A DNA stretch of 64,000 bases from Leptospira bourretii (GCF_004770145.1 NZ_RQFW01000010.1:192001-256000); one strand, 5' to 3'; numbered from the stretch's first letter, positions 1 through 9,338 are shown. A program made the numbers and translations. The notes: generated by a model not told the origin, from the sequence alone.

Positions 1-158
1 TGCCATGGGCAAAGGATTCACTTTTTTTGGTTTGGCGAGGTCCACTGGATGCAGAGATGTTCACAAAAGGAATTTATTCCGTTTTGTTTTTTTTGTTTTT
101 AATTTTAGTTTGGGCAGTTGTGGTTTATTTTCCGGTTTTAGGAGAAAAAGAATCTTAA
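1..158 (+). CDS. 3' end of an unidentified membrane protein gene (5' end outside window)
   Basis: The frame starting at base 3 is open from the window edge to a TAA at 156-158 and gives about 51 residues. It contains a PWAKDSLF...VWRGPLD stretch followed by one strongly hydrophobic helix (FFLFLILVWAVVVYFPV) and a short charged tail (LGEKES). An internal ATG at 57 could start a separate 33-residue single-helix peptide, but the frame stays open upstream, so a gene truncated by the window edge is more likely. I do not recognise the family. The stop codon lies inside the first half of the direct repeat proposed as a regulatory site for kdpA. This suggests kdpA has its own promoter and is not in an operon with this gene. 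Confidence 0.4.
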   Translation, partial: PWAKDSLFLVWRGPLDAEMFTKGIYSVLFFLFLILVWAVVVYFPVLGEKES

Positions 159-170
159 TTTTTTCTTAAT
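153..170 (+). promoter_or_regulatory. Candidate KdpE operator upstream of kdpA (direct repeat)
   Basis: Two identical heptamers TCTTAAT lie at 153-159 and 164-170, with starts exactly 11 bp apart. They end 66 bp before the kdpA start. A near-identical pair occurs upstream of the barrel gene at 7904. OmpR/PhoB-family regulators such as KdpE typically bind tandem half-sites about 10-11 bp apart. A possible -10 element (TATAAG, 207-212) follows with no good -35, as expected of an activated promoter. Assignment to KdpE is inferred from spacing and context. Confidence 0.55.
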
Positions 171-236
171 GTGATTTCTTTTTCCCTTAAGCTCTGAGGC
201 ATTTACTATAAGATAGAACCATGAGAAAATTTCTTT

Positions 237-1874
237 ATGGTTGAATTACTCTATTTCCCTTTTTACCTTGGGTTTCTGATACTTGTTTCACCTTTTGTTG
301 GTTACTACATGGCATTTATTTTGAATGCTAAGTCGTTACCTTTTGAACAAATAACATTCAAGTTTCTTTTTTCAGGTACACCACCTTCCCAAACACCGAA
401 ACAATATTTAAATAGCCTCGTTTTGTTTCATTTTGTTGGAGCTGTTATCCTGTTTTTAATTTTGAAATTTCAAAATTATTTACCCTTTAACCCCTTAAGA
501 ATTATGGGGATGGATTGGGATCTTGCCTTAAATACCACAATATCTTTTATCACAAATACTAACTGGCAGGCATATTCTGGTGAAAGCCAACTAAGCAATT
601 TTTCGCAAATGGTCGGTTTAACTCCTCAGAATTTTCTCAGTGCTGGTGTAGGTATTTCCGTATTGGCTTTTGTTAGTCGATCAATTGTATCTGCGAAAAC
701 CAATCGATTTGGAAATTTTTGGCAGGACTTATACCGTTCTGCATTTTATATCCTTCTTCCCATCTCCTTTTTTGTTGCCATTCTTCTCATTGGCCAAGGT
801 GTCATACAATCGTTTCAGGAACCTGTTTTGAGTTTGGGGTTGGATGGAGTTTCAGAAACGATACCGATGGGTCCTGCTGCTTCACAAATTGCGATCAAAC
901 AAATTGGGACGAATGGAGGTGGTTTTTTTGGTGTGAATAGTGCTCACCCTTTTGAAAATCCAACTCCTATTTCTAACTTTATCCAAATGTTTTCGATCCT
1001 TTTTTTGCCTGCATCTTGTGTATTTTTATATGGGAAAATCACAAATTCCTTTCGGCATGTCTGGGTGATATTCTTTGTGATGTTGTCATTTTTAGTTCTG
1101 GGATTTGCAGCTGTTTATATATCGGAATGGAATTTTCCCGGAAACTTGGAAGGAAAAGAGTTCCGATTTAGTTTAACAGAATCCTCTCTTTGGTTATCAA
1201 CAACTACCGCCGCCTCCAACGGTTCTGTGAACTCCATGCATGACAGTTATTCTCCGTTAGCTGGTGGTATTGCTATTTTCCAGATGATGTTAGGTGAGAT
1301 TATTTTTGGTGGTGTGGGTACGGGAATGTATGGAATGTTTTTGTTTTTAATACTTACCGTATTTTTGTCTGGTCTGATGACAGGTAGGACTCCGGAATAC
1401 TTTGGGAAAAAAATTGGAAGTTATGAAATTAAATGGACTTTGTTTGGAATTTTATCCCCTACAGTTTGTATTCTTATTGGTACTGCTATGACCATCTTCC
1501 TGGAATCAGGTTATACGGCAAAAGGTCCTCATGCATTATCTCAAATTCTTTATGCTTATAGTTCTGCTGCAGGTAATAACGGTTCTGCCTTTGCCGGTTT
1601 CTCCGCAGATACTTTATGGGGAAACTTATCCTTAGGTTTCTCTATGTTAGTGGGGAGGTTTAGTGTCATTTATGCTGTCATCTTGGTTGGCGGGAGTTTA
1701 GGTGGAAAAGTCACCACAATGTCCTTCGATGGAAACTTTAAATTGGATACTCCACTTTTTGGAGTTTTACTTTTTTCCGTAATACTTATCGTTTGCGGCC
1801 TTTCCTTTTTTCCTGTTTTGGCACTAGGGCCAATCTTAGAACAACTACTGATTAGTAAGGGGATATTCTTTTAA
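237..1874 (+). CDS. kdpA: Potassium-transporting ATPase subunit A (K+ channel-like subunit)
   Basis: This is the K+-binding, channel-like membrane subunit of the high-affinity KdpFABC pump, 545 residues, the usual length. All four selectivity-filter regions are visible: TNTNW at 106-110, GTNGGG at 224-229, TTAASNG at 323-329 and GNNGSA at 446-451. The third filter has Asn where E. coli has Cys. The protein is hydrophobic throughout, with about ten membrane segments. The ATG at 237 lacks a strong ribosome site; a seven-codon mini-ORF (221-244) overlaps it. kdpB starts 10 bp downstream. No kdpF-like peptide directly precedes it. The paired repeat at 153-170 probably drives its expression under K+ limitation. 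Confidence 0.98.
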   Translation: MVELLYFPFYLGFLILVSPFVGYYMAFILNAKSLPFEQITFKFLFSGTPPSQTPKQYLNSLVLFHFVGAVILFLILKFQNYLPFNPLRIMGMDWDLALNTTISFITNTNWQAYSGESQLSNFSQMVGLTPQNFLSAGVGISVLAFVSRSIVSAKTNRFGNFWQDLYRSAFYILLPISFFVAILLIGQGVIQSFQEPVLSLGLDGVSETIPMGPAASQIAIKQIGTNGGGFFGVNSAHPFENPTPISNFIQMFSILFLPASCVFLYGKITNSFRHVWVIFFVMLSFLVLGFAAVYISEWNFPGNLEGKEFRFSLTESSLWLSTTTAASNGSVNSMHDSYSPLAGGIAIFQMMLGEIIFGGVGTGMYGMFLFLILTVFLSGLMTGRTPEYFGKKIGSYEIKWTLFGILSPTVCILIGTAMTIFLESGYTAKGPHALSQILYAYSSAAGNNGSAFAGFSADTLWGNLSLGFSMLVGRFSVIYAVILVGGSLGGKVTTMSFDGNFKLDTPLFGVLLFSVILIVCGLSFFPVLALGPILEQLLISKGIFF

Positions 1875-1883
1875 GAGGAACAT

Positions 1884-3938
1884 ATGTTAAAATCTAAAAA
1901 TATAATTTTTCAAGAACTTTTGGGAGTATCCTTGAATGGTGCCATTCAAAAGTTTTCTCCTAAGTATGCCTTTGCAAATCCTGTGATGGCTACTGTATGG
2001 ATCGGTACATTCTTATTAATGATACAAATTTTGTATTACTTAGGTTCGGGGATTCCACTCCAAAATGAACTTTCTATCTTTTTTTGGCTTTTACTCACAT
2101 TGTTTTTTGCAAACTTTGCTGAGAGTGTTGCCGAGGGAAGAGGTAAGGCAAGAGCAGATAGTTTACGAAAGACAAGATCAAAAACGATTTCTAAAAAAGT
2201 GGAATCGATTGGAGATGAAAATTTTTCAGAAATCATTTCCAATGAATTAAAAGTTGGCGACCTCGTTTTTGTGAAAGCAGGTGATATCGTCCCTGGTGAT
2301 GGTGACGTAGTTTCTGGAATTGCCAGTGTGGATGAATCTGCAGTGACGGGAGAATCTGCACCGGTCATTCGTGAAAGTGGTGGGGATAGGTCAGCTGTCA
2401 CAGGAGGAACTCGAGTCATCTCAGATCATTTATATATTAAGATCACAACAAAACCTGGTGAGAGTTTTATCGATAAAATGATCACTATGATTGAAGGAGC
2501 TACAAGGCAAAAAACTCCGAATGAAATTGCCTTAGGCATTCTACTTTTTGTGCTGACAATTCTCTTTTTATTGGCAGTCCTTTCTATGATTCCCATTGCT
2601 AATTTTGTAGGAAATCAAATCGGTCAAAATTGGAATTTCCGTTTTTCTGTTTGGCTTGCTTTATTTGTTTGTTTGATTCCCACAACTATTGCCGCCCTTC
2701 TCAGTGCGATCGGAATTTCTGGGATGGAAAGGTTAATTCGTTGTAATGTCATTGCCAAAAGTGGAAAGGCAGTGGAAGCCGCTGGTGACATCCATGTATT
2801 GCTCTTAGACAAAACAGGGACCATTACATTGGGAAATAGAGAGGCACATAAATTTTATCCTTCTGTCGGTGTTACGGAGGAAGAGTTGGCTGACGCAAGT
2901 CAGTTGTCATCACTTTCCGACGAAACTCCAGAGGGAAGGTCAATTGTTGTTCTCGCCAAACAAAAGTATGCGATTCGTGAAAGAAATTTAAATTCTTTGG
3001 ATATCCGTTGGATTCCTTTTTCGGCATCAACAAGAATGAGTGGAGTTGAGATTTTTGAAAACGGAAATCAGATTCGTAACATTCGTAAAGGGGCTTATGA
3101 TTCTATTCGAAAACATGTAGAAAGCCTTGGGGGAACCATTCCTCAAATGATACAGATCATATCGGATGAAGTTTCAAAAAAAGGTAGTACTCCGATTTTA
3201 GTAGCAGAGGGAAATAAACTCCTTGGTATCATTGAATTGAAAGATATTGTAAAGGGTGGACTCAAAGAAAGGTTCGCTACTTTAAGGAGAATGGGGATTC
3301 GGACTGTGATGATCACTGGTGACAATCCATTAACCGCGGCAGCTATTGCTGCCGAAGCAGGTGTGGATGATTTTATTGCAGAAGCCACACCTGAAGCAAA
3401 ATTAAAACGGATCAGAGAAGAACAAGCAAACGGATATTTGGTGGCAATGATTGGTGATGGAACAAATGACGCGCCAGCCCTTGCACAATCAGATGTCGGT
3501 GTCGCCATGAATACTGGTACCCAAACCGCAAGGGAAGCTGGTAACATGATCGATTTGGATAGTAATCCGAGTAAACTCATTGAGATTGTTGAAATTGGCA
3601 AACAACTGCTGATGACAAGGGGAGCACTCACTACGTTTAGTATCGCCAATGATATTGCAAAATACTTTGCCATCCTTCCAGCTTTGTTTTTGCCTTTGGC
3701 TCCACTGAATATCATGCATTTATCTAGCCCAGATCATGCCATTTTATCTGCCGTGATTTTTAATGCACTTGTCATCCCGGCCCTCATTCCACTATCTCTT
3801 CGTGGAGTTAAATATGTTCCTAAATCACCCGATTCGGCTTTATTAAGAAATTTTTTGATCTATGGGGGTGGGGGAATGATCTTCCCATTTTTAGGAATCA
3901 AACTCATTGATTCAATTATTTCTGGAGGTTATTTATGA
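1884..3938 (+). CDS. kdpB: Potassium-transporting P-type ATPase subunit B
   Basis: This is the ATP-hydrolysing catalytic subunit of the Kdp pump, 684 residues. P-type ATPase motifs occur in order: the actuator TGES at 155-158, the phosphorylation site DKTGTIT with Asp309, the nucleotide-domain MITGDNPLT, and the hinge [14 protein letters not shown] includes Ser158, which corresponds to the E. coli serine whose phosphorylation inhibits the pump, so post-translational shut-off is possible here too (inference). Membrane helices flank the catalytic domains at about residues 33-80, 215-275 and near the C terminus. A GAGG ribosome site sits 6 bp before the ATG. Its TGA overlaps the kdpC ATG (ATGA), which indicates translational coupling. 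Confidence 0.98.
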   Translation: MLKSKNIIFQELLGVSLNGAIQKFSPKYAFANPVMATVWIGTFLLMIQILYYLGSGIPLQNELSIFFWLLLTLFFANFAESVAEGRGKARADSLRKTRSKTISKKVESIGDENFSEIISNELKVGDLVFVKAGDIVPGDGDVVSGIASVDESAVTGESAPVIRESGGDRSAVTGGTRVISDHLYIKITTKPGESFIDKMITMIEGATRQKTPNEIALGILLFVLTILFLLAVLSMIPIANFVGNQIGQNWNFRFSVWLALFVCLIPTTIAALLSAIGISGMERLIRCNVIAKSGKAVEAAGDIHVLLLDKTGTITLGNREAHKFYPSVGVTEEELADASQLSSLSDETPEGRSIVVLAKQKYAIRERNLNSLDIRWIPFSASTRMSGVEIFENGNQIRNIRKGAYDSIRKHVESLGGTIPQMIQIISDEVSKKGSTPILVAEGNKLLGIIELKDIVKGGLKERFATLRRMGIRTVMITGDNPLTAAAIAAEAGVDDFIAEATPEAKLKRIREEQANGYLVAMIGDGTNDAPALAQSDVGVAMNTGTQTAREAGNMIDLDSNPSKLIEIVEIGKQLLMTRGALTTFSIANDIAKYFAILPALFLPLAPLNIMHLSSPDHAILSAVIFNALVIPALIPLSLRGVKYVPKSPDSALLRNFLIYGGGGMIFPFLGIKLIDSIISGGYL

Positions 3939-4513
3939 AGAAGAACGAAATCTCGAGCCAATGGGAAATTGTGATTCGGTTTTTGTTTATATCCTTGTTT
4001 GCGTTTGGGTTCCTTTATCCACTTACTATAACTGGTATAACAAAATTGTTTTTTTTAGAGAAAGCAAACGGAAGTTTGATTCGGTTAGATGGAAAAGTGG
4101 TTGGTTCAGAGCTTCTATCTCAAAAGTTAAATTCAAATTCTATGTTTCGGTATCGGCCAAGTGCTGCAGATTATGGAAAGATACCGAGTGGAGCTTCTAA
4201 TTTGAGTCCTTCTAGTTTGGAATTACAAACGATGATAAACGAAAGAAAACTTGAATTGGATCGTTTGGGAATTCGCCATACAGTTTGTTCCGAACTATTG
4301 TATAGTTCGGGTTCTGGACTAGATCCACATATTTCCGTCGGTTGTGCCCGTGAACAGGCTGAATTTCTTCACCGGGTTTCTAAGGTTCCTCTTGATGTTA
4401 TAAATGAGTTGATCCAACAAAACATCGAATATCCAATATGGGGAATGATGGGTCGAGACCGTGTAAATGTCACAAAACTAAATCTATCTTGGAAACAAAT
4501 GACCCATGAATGA
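3935..4513 (+). CDS. kdpC: Potassium-transporting ATPase subunit C
   Basis: KdpC is the small single-pass accessory subunit that supports K+ binding and catalysis in the Kdp complex. The 192-residue product has one N-terminal membrane helix (about 12-38) followed by a soluble domain. Family landmarks include the [11 protein letters not shown] stretch, the SNLSPSS segment and the [14 protein letters not shown] motif typical of KdpC. It starts at an ATG overlapping the kdpB stop by 4 bp and ends 8 bp inside kdpD, so A, B, C and D form one translationally coupled block. Confidence 0.97.
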   Translation: MKKNEISSQWEIVIRFLFISLFAFGFLYPLTITGITKLFFLEKANGSLIRLDGKVVGSELLSQKLNSNSMFRYRPSAADYGKIPSGASNLSPSSLELQTMINERKLELDRLGIRHTVCSELLYSSGSGLDPHISVGCAREQAEFLHRVSKVPLDVINELIQQNIEYPIWGMMGRDRVNVTKLNLSWKQMTHE

Positions 4514-7079
4514 AGGAAAACGCCCGGAAGATTTTCTTTCGTTAGCGAATCAAGAAGAAACAAAGAAAACAGGCATTCTAAAAGTATATTTTGGAATGTC
4601 ACCTGGTGTTGGTAAAACCTACACGATGTTAACCGAAGCTCATCATTTAAAAGATGATGGGGAAGATGTAAAAATCGGTATCGTTGAAACTCATGGAAGA
4701 GATGATACGAAGGCTCTGGTCGAGGGTCTTGACTGCGTTCCTCTTAAAAAAATTGAATATAGGGGAAAGGTATGGGAAGAGATGGATGTCGAAACTATCT
4801 TAAAAGAAAAACCAAGTTATGTATTGGTTGATGAACTTGCTCATACCAATATCCCTGGTTCGATTAATAAAAAAAGGTATCAGGATGTTTTTTTACTCTT
4901 AGATGCAGGAATAAATGTTTTGTCCACTGTCAATGTACAACATTTGGAAAGTCAAGTGGACTCTATCGAAAAAATCATTCAAAGCCCAGTCAAAGAGACG
5001 ATTCCCGATAGTATTCTTGAAAGAGCAGACGAACTGGTATTAATTGATATTATCCCAGATGAGTTGCTAAAGAGATTGTCTGAAGGAAAAGTTTACATTC
5101 CTGAAAAAATAATTTCTGCCAAAGAGAATTTTTTTAAAAAAGAGAATTTAACTTATCTGAGAGAATTGTCGTTGTCGTATACGGCAAAGTATGTAGAGAA
5201 ACGAATGCCACAAGGTAGAGAACGGATTTTAGTTGCTATCTCTGCGAGTCCAAATTCTAAAACCTTACTTCGATATGCAAAAAGATTGGCATTAGAGAGA
5301 AATTCAGAGTTGTATGCTTTTTTTTCGGAAAACGAAGAGGACAAAAGTGTAGAAGCAGCAAATTTCATTCGTTCTCATATTCGATTTGCAAAAGAACTCG
5401 GCGCAGAAGTTGTACATTCCTTTGAATCTGATCCAGTGGTGGGAATTGTAACAGTTGCAAGAGAAAAAAGAATCAATCGTTTGCTAATCGGAGGGTCTAA
5501 AAAAAGTTTTTTCGGAGAATTATTTCAAAAAAATATTTCATCTAAAATCATCAAACACCTTCGGGATGTAGAAATCATTATTGTCCCTTATTTGGATGAT
5601 CAAACATTTCATTTTGATTTTTATAAAAAATTAATCCCTTCTTCGGGGATTCGACAATATATCTCTGTGTTTGCATTAACATCACTTGTTACCTTGTGCA
5701 ACCAATTTTTAATTTCCTATATTGGATACTGGACAATTTCAATCCTGTATTTGTTTTATGTGGCAGTCCTTGGAATGTTTTTTAGTCGTGGGCCTGTATT
5801 ACTTGCAGCGATTCTATCTGCTTCATTTTGGAATTTTTTGTTCATTCCACCTCTTTATACTTTTTACATTTCGAAGTTAGAAGATGCCTTGATGTTTGTT
5901 ATTTTTATGTTGATTGCGCTTATTAATGGAGGTTTAACGGCGAGGCTTAAAAAAAATGAATTAAAACTCAGGTCAAGAGAAGAAAAACTATCATTTCTTT
6001 ATGAGCTCACTCAAAATTTATCTAAAACCTCAACCGCATCGGAAATTATAAAAACAGGTGATTTGTTTTTTAAGCGAATTTTTCCTTTTCCCGTAAAACT
6101 GCATTTTTACCAAGGTGGTGAGTTTTCTCCCGTTATTGAGGATACGAAAGATTTAGCCGTTGCGACATGGACGATCAAAAATGGAAAACCTGCAGGAAAA
6201 TATACCGAAACATTATCTCTTGCCAACGCTACATTTTATCCTCTAGTTTCCCCTGGTGGCATCACTGGTGTTATTAACGTTATTTCATATGAAGAACCAA
6301 GTTTGGAAAAAGAAATACTTCTGAATACTGTAGCGAACCAAGTCGCATTGGCTCTGGATCGTGATATTCTTTCAGAAGATTCTAGAAAAAATTTTTTAAT
6401 AAAAGAATCAGAAAAATTATACAATCTGATTTTTAATTCATTATCACATGAATTAAAAACTCCGCTGACATCCATTCAGGGTTCGGCATCCGCCCTCCTT
6501 GATCCAGATATTGATGCAGATATAAATGCTAGAAAAAATCTAATTGAAGAGATCCAAGAAAGTTCATTGGTCTTGAATTTGTTATTGGGAAATCTTTTGG
6601 ATATTAGTCGCATTGAATCCGGATATTTGACTTTGAAAAGAGAAAAGGTGTATCCATCTGAAATTATACACGATTCGATTTCGTATTTGGGGAAAAACAA
6701 AATAAATCATACGATAAAGATTCAATTAAATGAGTTGGATTCACCCATTGAGCTAGACAGAGTGCTTTTTTCTCATGCTATTTTTAATTTACTCTATAAC
6801 GCTTGCATGTATACTCCAAAAGGTTCAACTGTTTGGATATCACTCGCAAAAACCGAAAGCTCAATTCAGTGGATAATAGAAGATAACGGCAATGGCCTTC
6901 CACTTGATTCTTCAAGGATTTTTCAGAAGTTTTACAGAGGGGAATCATCTGGCAAAATTGGAACTGGACTGGGTCTTGCTATAACCAAGTCGATTGTTGA
7001 GTTGCATGGTGGAAACATTGAAGCTGCGAACCGGAGTGAAGGAGGTGCAAGGTTTCTCATTGACATACCTATTTCTTAG
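4506..7079 (+). CDS. kdpD: Osmosensitive K+ channel histidine kinase
   Basis: KdpD is the membrane sensor kinase that responds to low K+ or osmotic stress and phosphorylates KdpE. At 857 residues it has the full architecture: an N-terminal KdpD domain with a Walker A motif GVGKT at 34-38 and a Walker B-like VLVDELAHTN, a universal-stress-protein domain (about 235-365), four closely spaced membrane helices (about 385-480), a GAF-like region, a HisKA domain with His648 in SHELKTPLT, and an ATPase domain with N-box, EDNGNGLP and GTGLGLAI. It overlaps kdpC by 8 bp and is followed 15 bp later by kdpE. Confidence 0.97.
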   Translation: MNEGKRPEDFLSLANQEETKKTGILKVYFGMSPGVGKTYTMLTEAHHLKDDGEDVKIGIVETHGRDDTKALVEGLDCVPLKKIEYRGKVWEEMDVETILKEKPSYVLVDELAHTNIPGSINKKRYQDVFLLLDAGINVLSTVNVQHLESQVDSIEKIIQSPVKETIPDSILERADELVLIDIIPDELLKRLSEGKVYIPEKIISAKENFFKKENLTYLRELSLSYTAKYVEKRMPQGRERILVAISASPNSKTLLRYAKRLALERNSELYAFFSENEEDKSVEAANFIRSHIRFAKELGAEVVHSFESDPVVGIVTVAREKRINRLLIGGSKKSFFGELFQKNISSKIIKHLRDVEIIIVPYLDDQTFHFDFYKKLIPSSGIRQYISVFALTSLVTLCNQFLISYIGYWTISILYLFYVAVLGMFFSRGPVLLAAILSASFWNFLFIPPLYTFYISKLEDALMFVIFMLIALINGGLTARLKKNELKLRSREEKLSFLYELTQNLSKTSTASEIIKTGDLFFKRIFPFPVKLHFYQGGEFSPVIEDTKDLAVATWTIKNGKPAGKYTETLSLANATFYPLVSPGGITGVINVISYEEPSLEKEILLNTVANQVALALDRDILSEDSRKNFLIKESEKLYNLIFNSLSHELKTPLTSIQGSASALLDPDIDADINARKNLIEEIQESSLVLNLLLGNLLDISRIESGYLTLKREKVYPSEIIHDSISYLGKNKINHTIKIQLNELDSPIELDRVLFSHAIFNLLYNACMYTPKGSTVWISLAKTESSIQWIIEDNGNGLPLDSSRIFQKFYRGESSGKIGTGLGLAITKSIVELHGGNIEAANRSEGGARFLIDIPIS

Positions 7080-7094
7080 TTAGAAAAAACGTAT

Positions 7095-7778
7095 ATGGCA
7101 AAGGATTTGATACTTTTAGTCGATGATGACGGTGCAATCAGAAAAATGTTACGGATTGCCCTGGAGGCAAAAGGGTATAAGACAGTTGAGGCAGTGTCCA
7201 AAAAAGAAGCCACAGAATCCATCGCTCTTCATTCTCCAAAATTAGTTTTACTTGATTTACAACTCCCTGATGGTTCTGGTCTTGAGGTCATAAGGGATGT
7301 TCGTACATTTTCAGAAGTTCCTTTTATCGTTTTGTCTGTGATGAGTTCTGAGGAAGATAAGATCGCCTTACTTGATTCAGGCGCAGATGATTATATTACA
7401 AAACCATTTAGTATGGGAGAACTTCTCGCAAGGATTCGAACTGCTTTGCGTAGGTTACCCATCGAAGAAACACCGACCAATTGGGAAAAAGAAGGTTTGG
7501 TTGTTGATTTTGTAAACTATCAAGTCATTAAAAATCAGACTCAGGTTCGGTTGACTCCAACGGAATTTCAGATCCTTACCTTTTTAATTAAAAATGCAGG
7601 GAAAGTTATTACTCATGACGTTCTGATTAAAAAGATTTGGGGAGACCAAGCGCTAAATGAAATGAATTCATTAAGAGTACATATTACCCAACTTCGTAAA
7701 AAAATTGAAGATTCTCCTAGTGACCCCAGGTTTTTAATTACCGAGCCTGGCGTGGGATATCGCTGGGTAAATCAATAG
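7095..7778 (+). CDS. kdpE: KDP operon response regulator
   Basis: This is an OmpR/PhoB-type transcription factor of 227 residues and the partner of KdpD. The receiver domain (1-115) has the acidic pocket Asp10/Asp11, the phospho-acceptor Asp54 in LLDLQLPDGSG and Lys103 in DYITKPF. The C-terminal winged helix (about 130-225) contains LTPTEFQILTFL and the recognition region around LRVHITQLRKKIE. It is the last gene of the kdp block. Its likely DNA targets in this window are the paired TCTTAAT repeats before kdpA and before the gene at 7904. Unlike the E. coli arrangement, no kdpF gene is visible. Confidence 0.96.
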   Translation: MAKDLILLVDDDGAIRKMLRIALEAKGYKTVEAVSKKEATESIALHSPKLVLLDLQLPDGSGLEVIRDVRTFSEVPFIVLSVMSSEEDKIALLDSGADDYITKPFSMGELLARIRTALRRLPIEETPTNWEKEGLVVDFVNYQVIKNQTQVRLTPTEFQILTFLIKNAGKVITHDVLIKKIWGDQALNEMNSLRVHITQLRKKIEDSPSDPRFLITEPGVGYRWVNQ

Positions 7779-7818
7779 CCAAAATCTAAAATTTTCGAAT
7801 CGGATGGAAAAAATTTTA

Positions 7819-7836
7819 TCTTAATAATTTCTTAAG
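7819..7836 (+). promoter_or_regulatory. Second candidate KdpE operator, upstream of the barrel gene
   Basis: TCTTAAT at 7819-7825 and TCTTAAG at 7830-7836 again lie 11 bp apart. Over 19 bases this site matches the kdpA site at 16 positions. It ends 67 bp before the start codon, against 66 bp for kdpA. The repeat is seen directly. Binding by KdpE is inferred. Confidence 0.5.
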
Positions 7837-7903
7837 GCAAAATCCAGAATCATAATTCACCAAACATTGTAAGACAGTTTTAAAAATGCTAAATTGATCT
7901 TAT

Positions 7904-9163
7904 ATGTTAGATCAATTAAATTTTTTTCCCAACTTCTTTTGGAGAAATTCCAAAGTTTTTAGAACCTTTCTTTCATTAACGATTTGTGTATTGACTGTTT
8001 TTTCTCAGATCCACGCAGAGGAATTGATTTTAAGCGATAAAAAGGAGAAAATAGAATCTGTTCCTAAAACAATTTATTTACCTAATTCTGTGCAGTTAGG
8101 TGGTTTTATAGACTCCTATTATTTGTATAATAGAAACCTTCCAAAAGATACCGAAAGAAATTTTACCACCCAAGGAGTTCGAAACAACGAATTTAATATC
8201 AATCTAGCTTATTTGGAAGCAAAAGTAGAAGAAAATAAATACAGAGGAAGACTAGCTTTTCATTGGGGAACATCGGTGAACGCAAATTATGCGGGAGAAC
8301 TATCTACCGAAAAGTATTCTAATCAAATGTCTGTTAGGAATATACAAGAGGCATATACTGGATTCAAAATTGGAAAAGATACTTGGGTCGACTTAGGTAT
8401 TTTTTTTGGAAATATTGGTTATGAATCTTGGATCTCCCAAAATAATACAAACTATACACGGGCCTATGCCTTAGATTACGTTCCATATTATTCATCGGGA
8501 GTTCGATTGTCACATCAATTCACAGACAAATTAAGTGGGCAGATACAAATCTTAAATGGCTGGCAAAACATTACTGATAATAATAAAGATAAATCATTTG
8601 GAAGTCAGTTGAAGTATATTTTTAATCAGCATTTTACTCTAACACTAAATCAATTTGTCGGTAATGAAGCACCTAACTTCGAAAGAAAACAAATGAGATA
8701 CTACAACAATAGTATTTTTGAATGGACTGTAACCGATCGATTTAAATTGGTAGGCCAGTTTGATATTGGCGCCCAGAAAGCGAAACAAAGTTACATATAT
8801 GAACCGTGGTTGGCTACTTATGATCCAAGTTTAGGTGAGTATCGTGAAACAACATCAAACGCGTATCGTCAATGGTATCATGGTACCATCTGGGCAAGTT
8901 TTTTATTAACACCAGAATATCGATTGAGTTTCCGGGTGGAACGTTTTTACGATCCACTCCAAGTGATGGTGAATACTGGAACTCGGAATGGATTTATGTC
9001 TAACGGGTATACAACGACTTTTGATATCCTTTCATATGATCCAGGTTTACTTCGATTTGAATATGTATATCGAAGGTCTGCTGATTCTGTATTTGCCTAT
9101 CGCGATACATCCACTTCCAAAAAAGAGGATTTTTTCGTCGTAGCATTTTCCATCAAATTTTAA
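7904..9163 (+). CDS. Outer-membrane beta-barrel protein, OmpL-like BBP2 porin family
   Basis: The 419-residue product has an N-terminal signal sequence with an unusually long n-region and a hydrophobic core near residues 22-36, ending at about QIHAEE. The rest alternates polar and aromatic residues as in a beta-barrel. The sequence beginning VQLGGFIDSYYLYN and continuing with NNEFNINLAYLEAK, plus a C-terminal Phe (FSIKF), fits the beta-barrel porin-2 (OmpL-like) family. No clear ribosome site precedes the ATG, and no alternative ATG, GTG or TTG occurs in the signal region. It stands alone after kdpE and shares an upstream repeat with kdpA, so it may be a solute or ion pore induced with the K+ pump. 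That function is inference; the barrel call is firmer. Confidence 0.75.
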   Translation: MLDQLNFFPNFFWRNSKVFRTFLSLTICVLTVFSQIHAEELILSDKKEKIESVPKTIYLPNSVQLGGFIDSYYLYNRNLPKDTERNFTTQGVRNNEFNINLAYLEAKVEENKYRGRLAFHWGTSVNANYAGELSTEKYSNQMSVRNIQEAYTGFKIGKDTWVDLGIFFGNIGYESWISQNNTNYTRAYALDYVPYYSSGVRLSHQFTDKLSGQIQILNGWQNITDNNKDKSFGSQLKYIFNQHFTLTLNQFVGNEAPNFERKQMRYYNNSIFEWTVTDRFKLVGQFDIGAQKAKQSYIYEPWLATYDPSLGEYRETTSNAYRQWYHGTIWASFLLTPEYRLSFRVERFYDPLQVMVNTGTRNGFMSNGYTTTFDILSYDPGLLRFEYVYRRSADSVFAYRDTSTSKKEDFFVVAFSIKF

Positions 9164-9189
9164 GAAATTGTAAAAGTTTTTTTAGAGAG

Positions 9190-9259
9190 ATAAGGAGAAA
9201 AACCGAACCTTTCCGGCTCATTTTGGGTCTAAATTCTGTTCATAGATGTTTCTCCTTAT
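9190..9259 (+). repeat. 11-bp perfect inverted repeat in the leader before the macroglobulin gene
   Basis: ATAAGGAGAAA (9190-9200) and its exact complement TTTCTCCTTAT (9249-9259) enclose 48 bases. The right arm lies just before a second hairpin that resembles a terminator. The left arm contains a Shine-Dalgarno-like AAGGAG with no start codon at a suitable distance. The arrangement suggests a structured RNA leader, or the 3' end of the barrel transcript. Confidence 0.5.
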
Positions 9260-9267
9260 GATACCCG

Positions 9268-9304
9268 CAGGGAGGGGTTAGTATCCCTGATTTTCTTTTT
9301 TTTC
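9268..9304 (+). terminator. Terminator-like hairpin with T-rich tract
   Basis: CAGGGA (9268-9273) pairs with TCCCTG (9284-9289) across a 10-base loop. It is followed by a T-rich run (9291-9304, interrupted by one C), as in an intrinsic terminator. It sits 105 bp after the barrel gene and about 35 bp before the macroglobulin start. It could end the upstream transcript or act as an attenuator. An alternative pairing of GATACCC (9260-9266) with GGG...GTATC (9274-9285) would exclude this stem. Confidence 0.55.
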
Positions 9305-9338
9305 TTTCCAAACCGATTCCTTTTCCTAGATTCTCTCC

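Noticed and set aside
57..158. 33-residue single-helix peptide upstream of kdpA as a possible KdpF
   Set aside because: KdpF normally lies directly before kdpA in the same transcript. Here the frame is open to the window edge, its sequence does not resemble KdpF, and the putative kdp operator overlaps its stop codon.
221..244. Seven-codon ORF (MRKFLYG) overlapping the kdpA start as a leader peptide
   Set aside because: It is too short to support, has no regulatory codon pattern, and has no ribosome site better than that of kdpA.
3143..3715. Minus-strand frame of 190 codons opposite kdpB
   Set aside because: It is a shadow of the conserved kdpB hinge region, with no independent evidence of coding.
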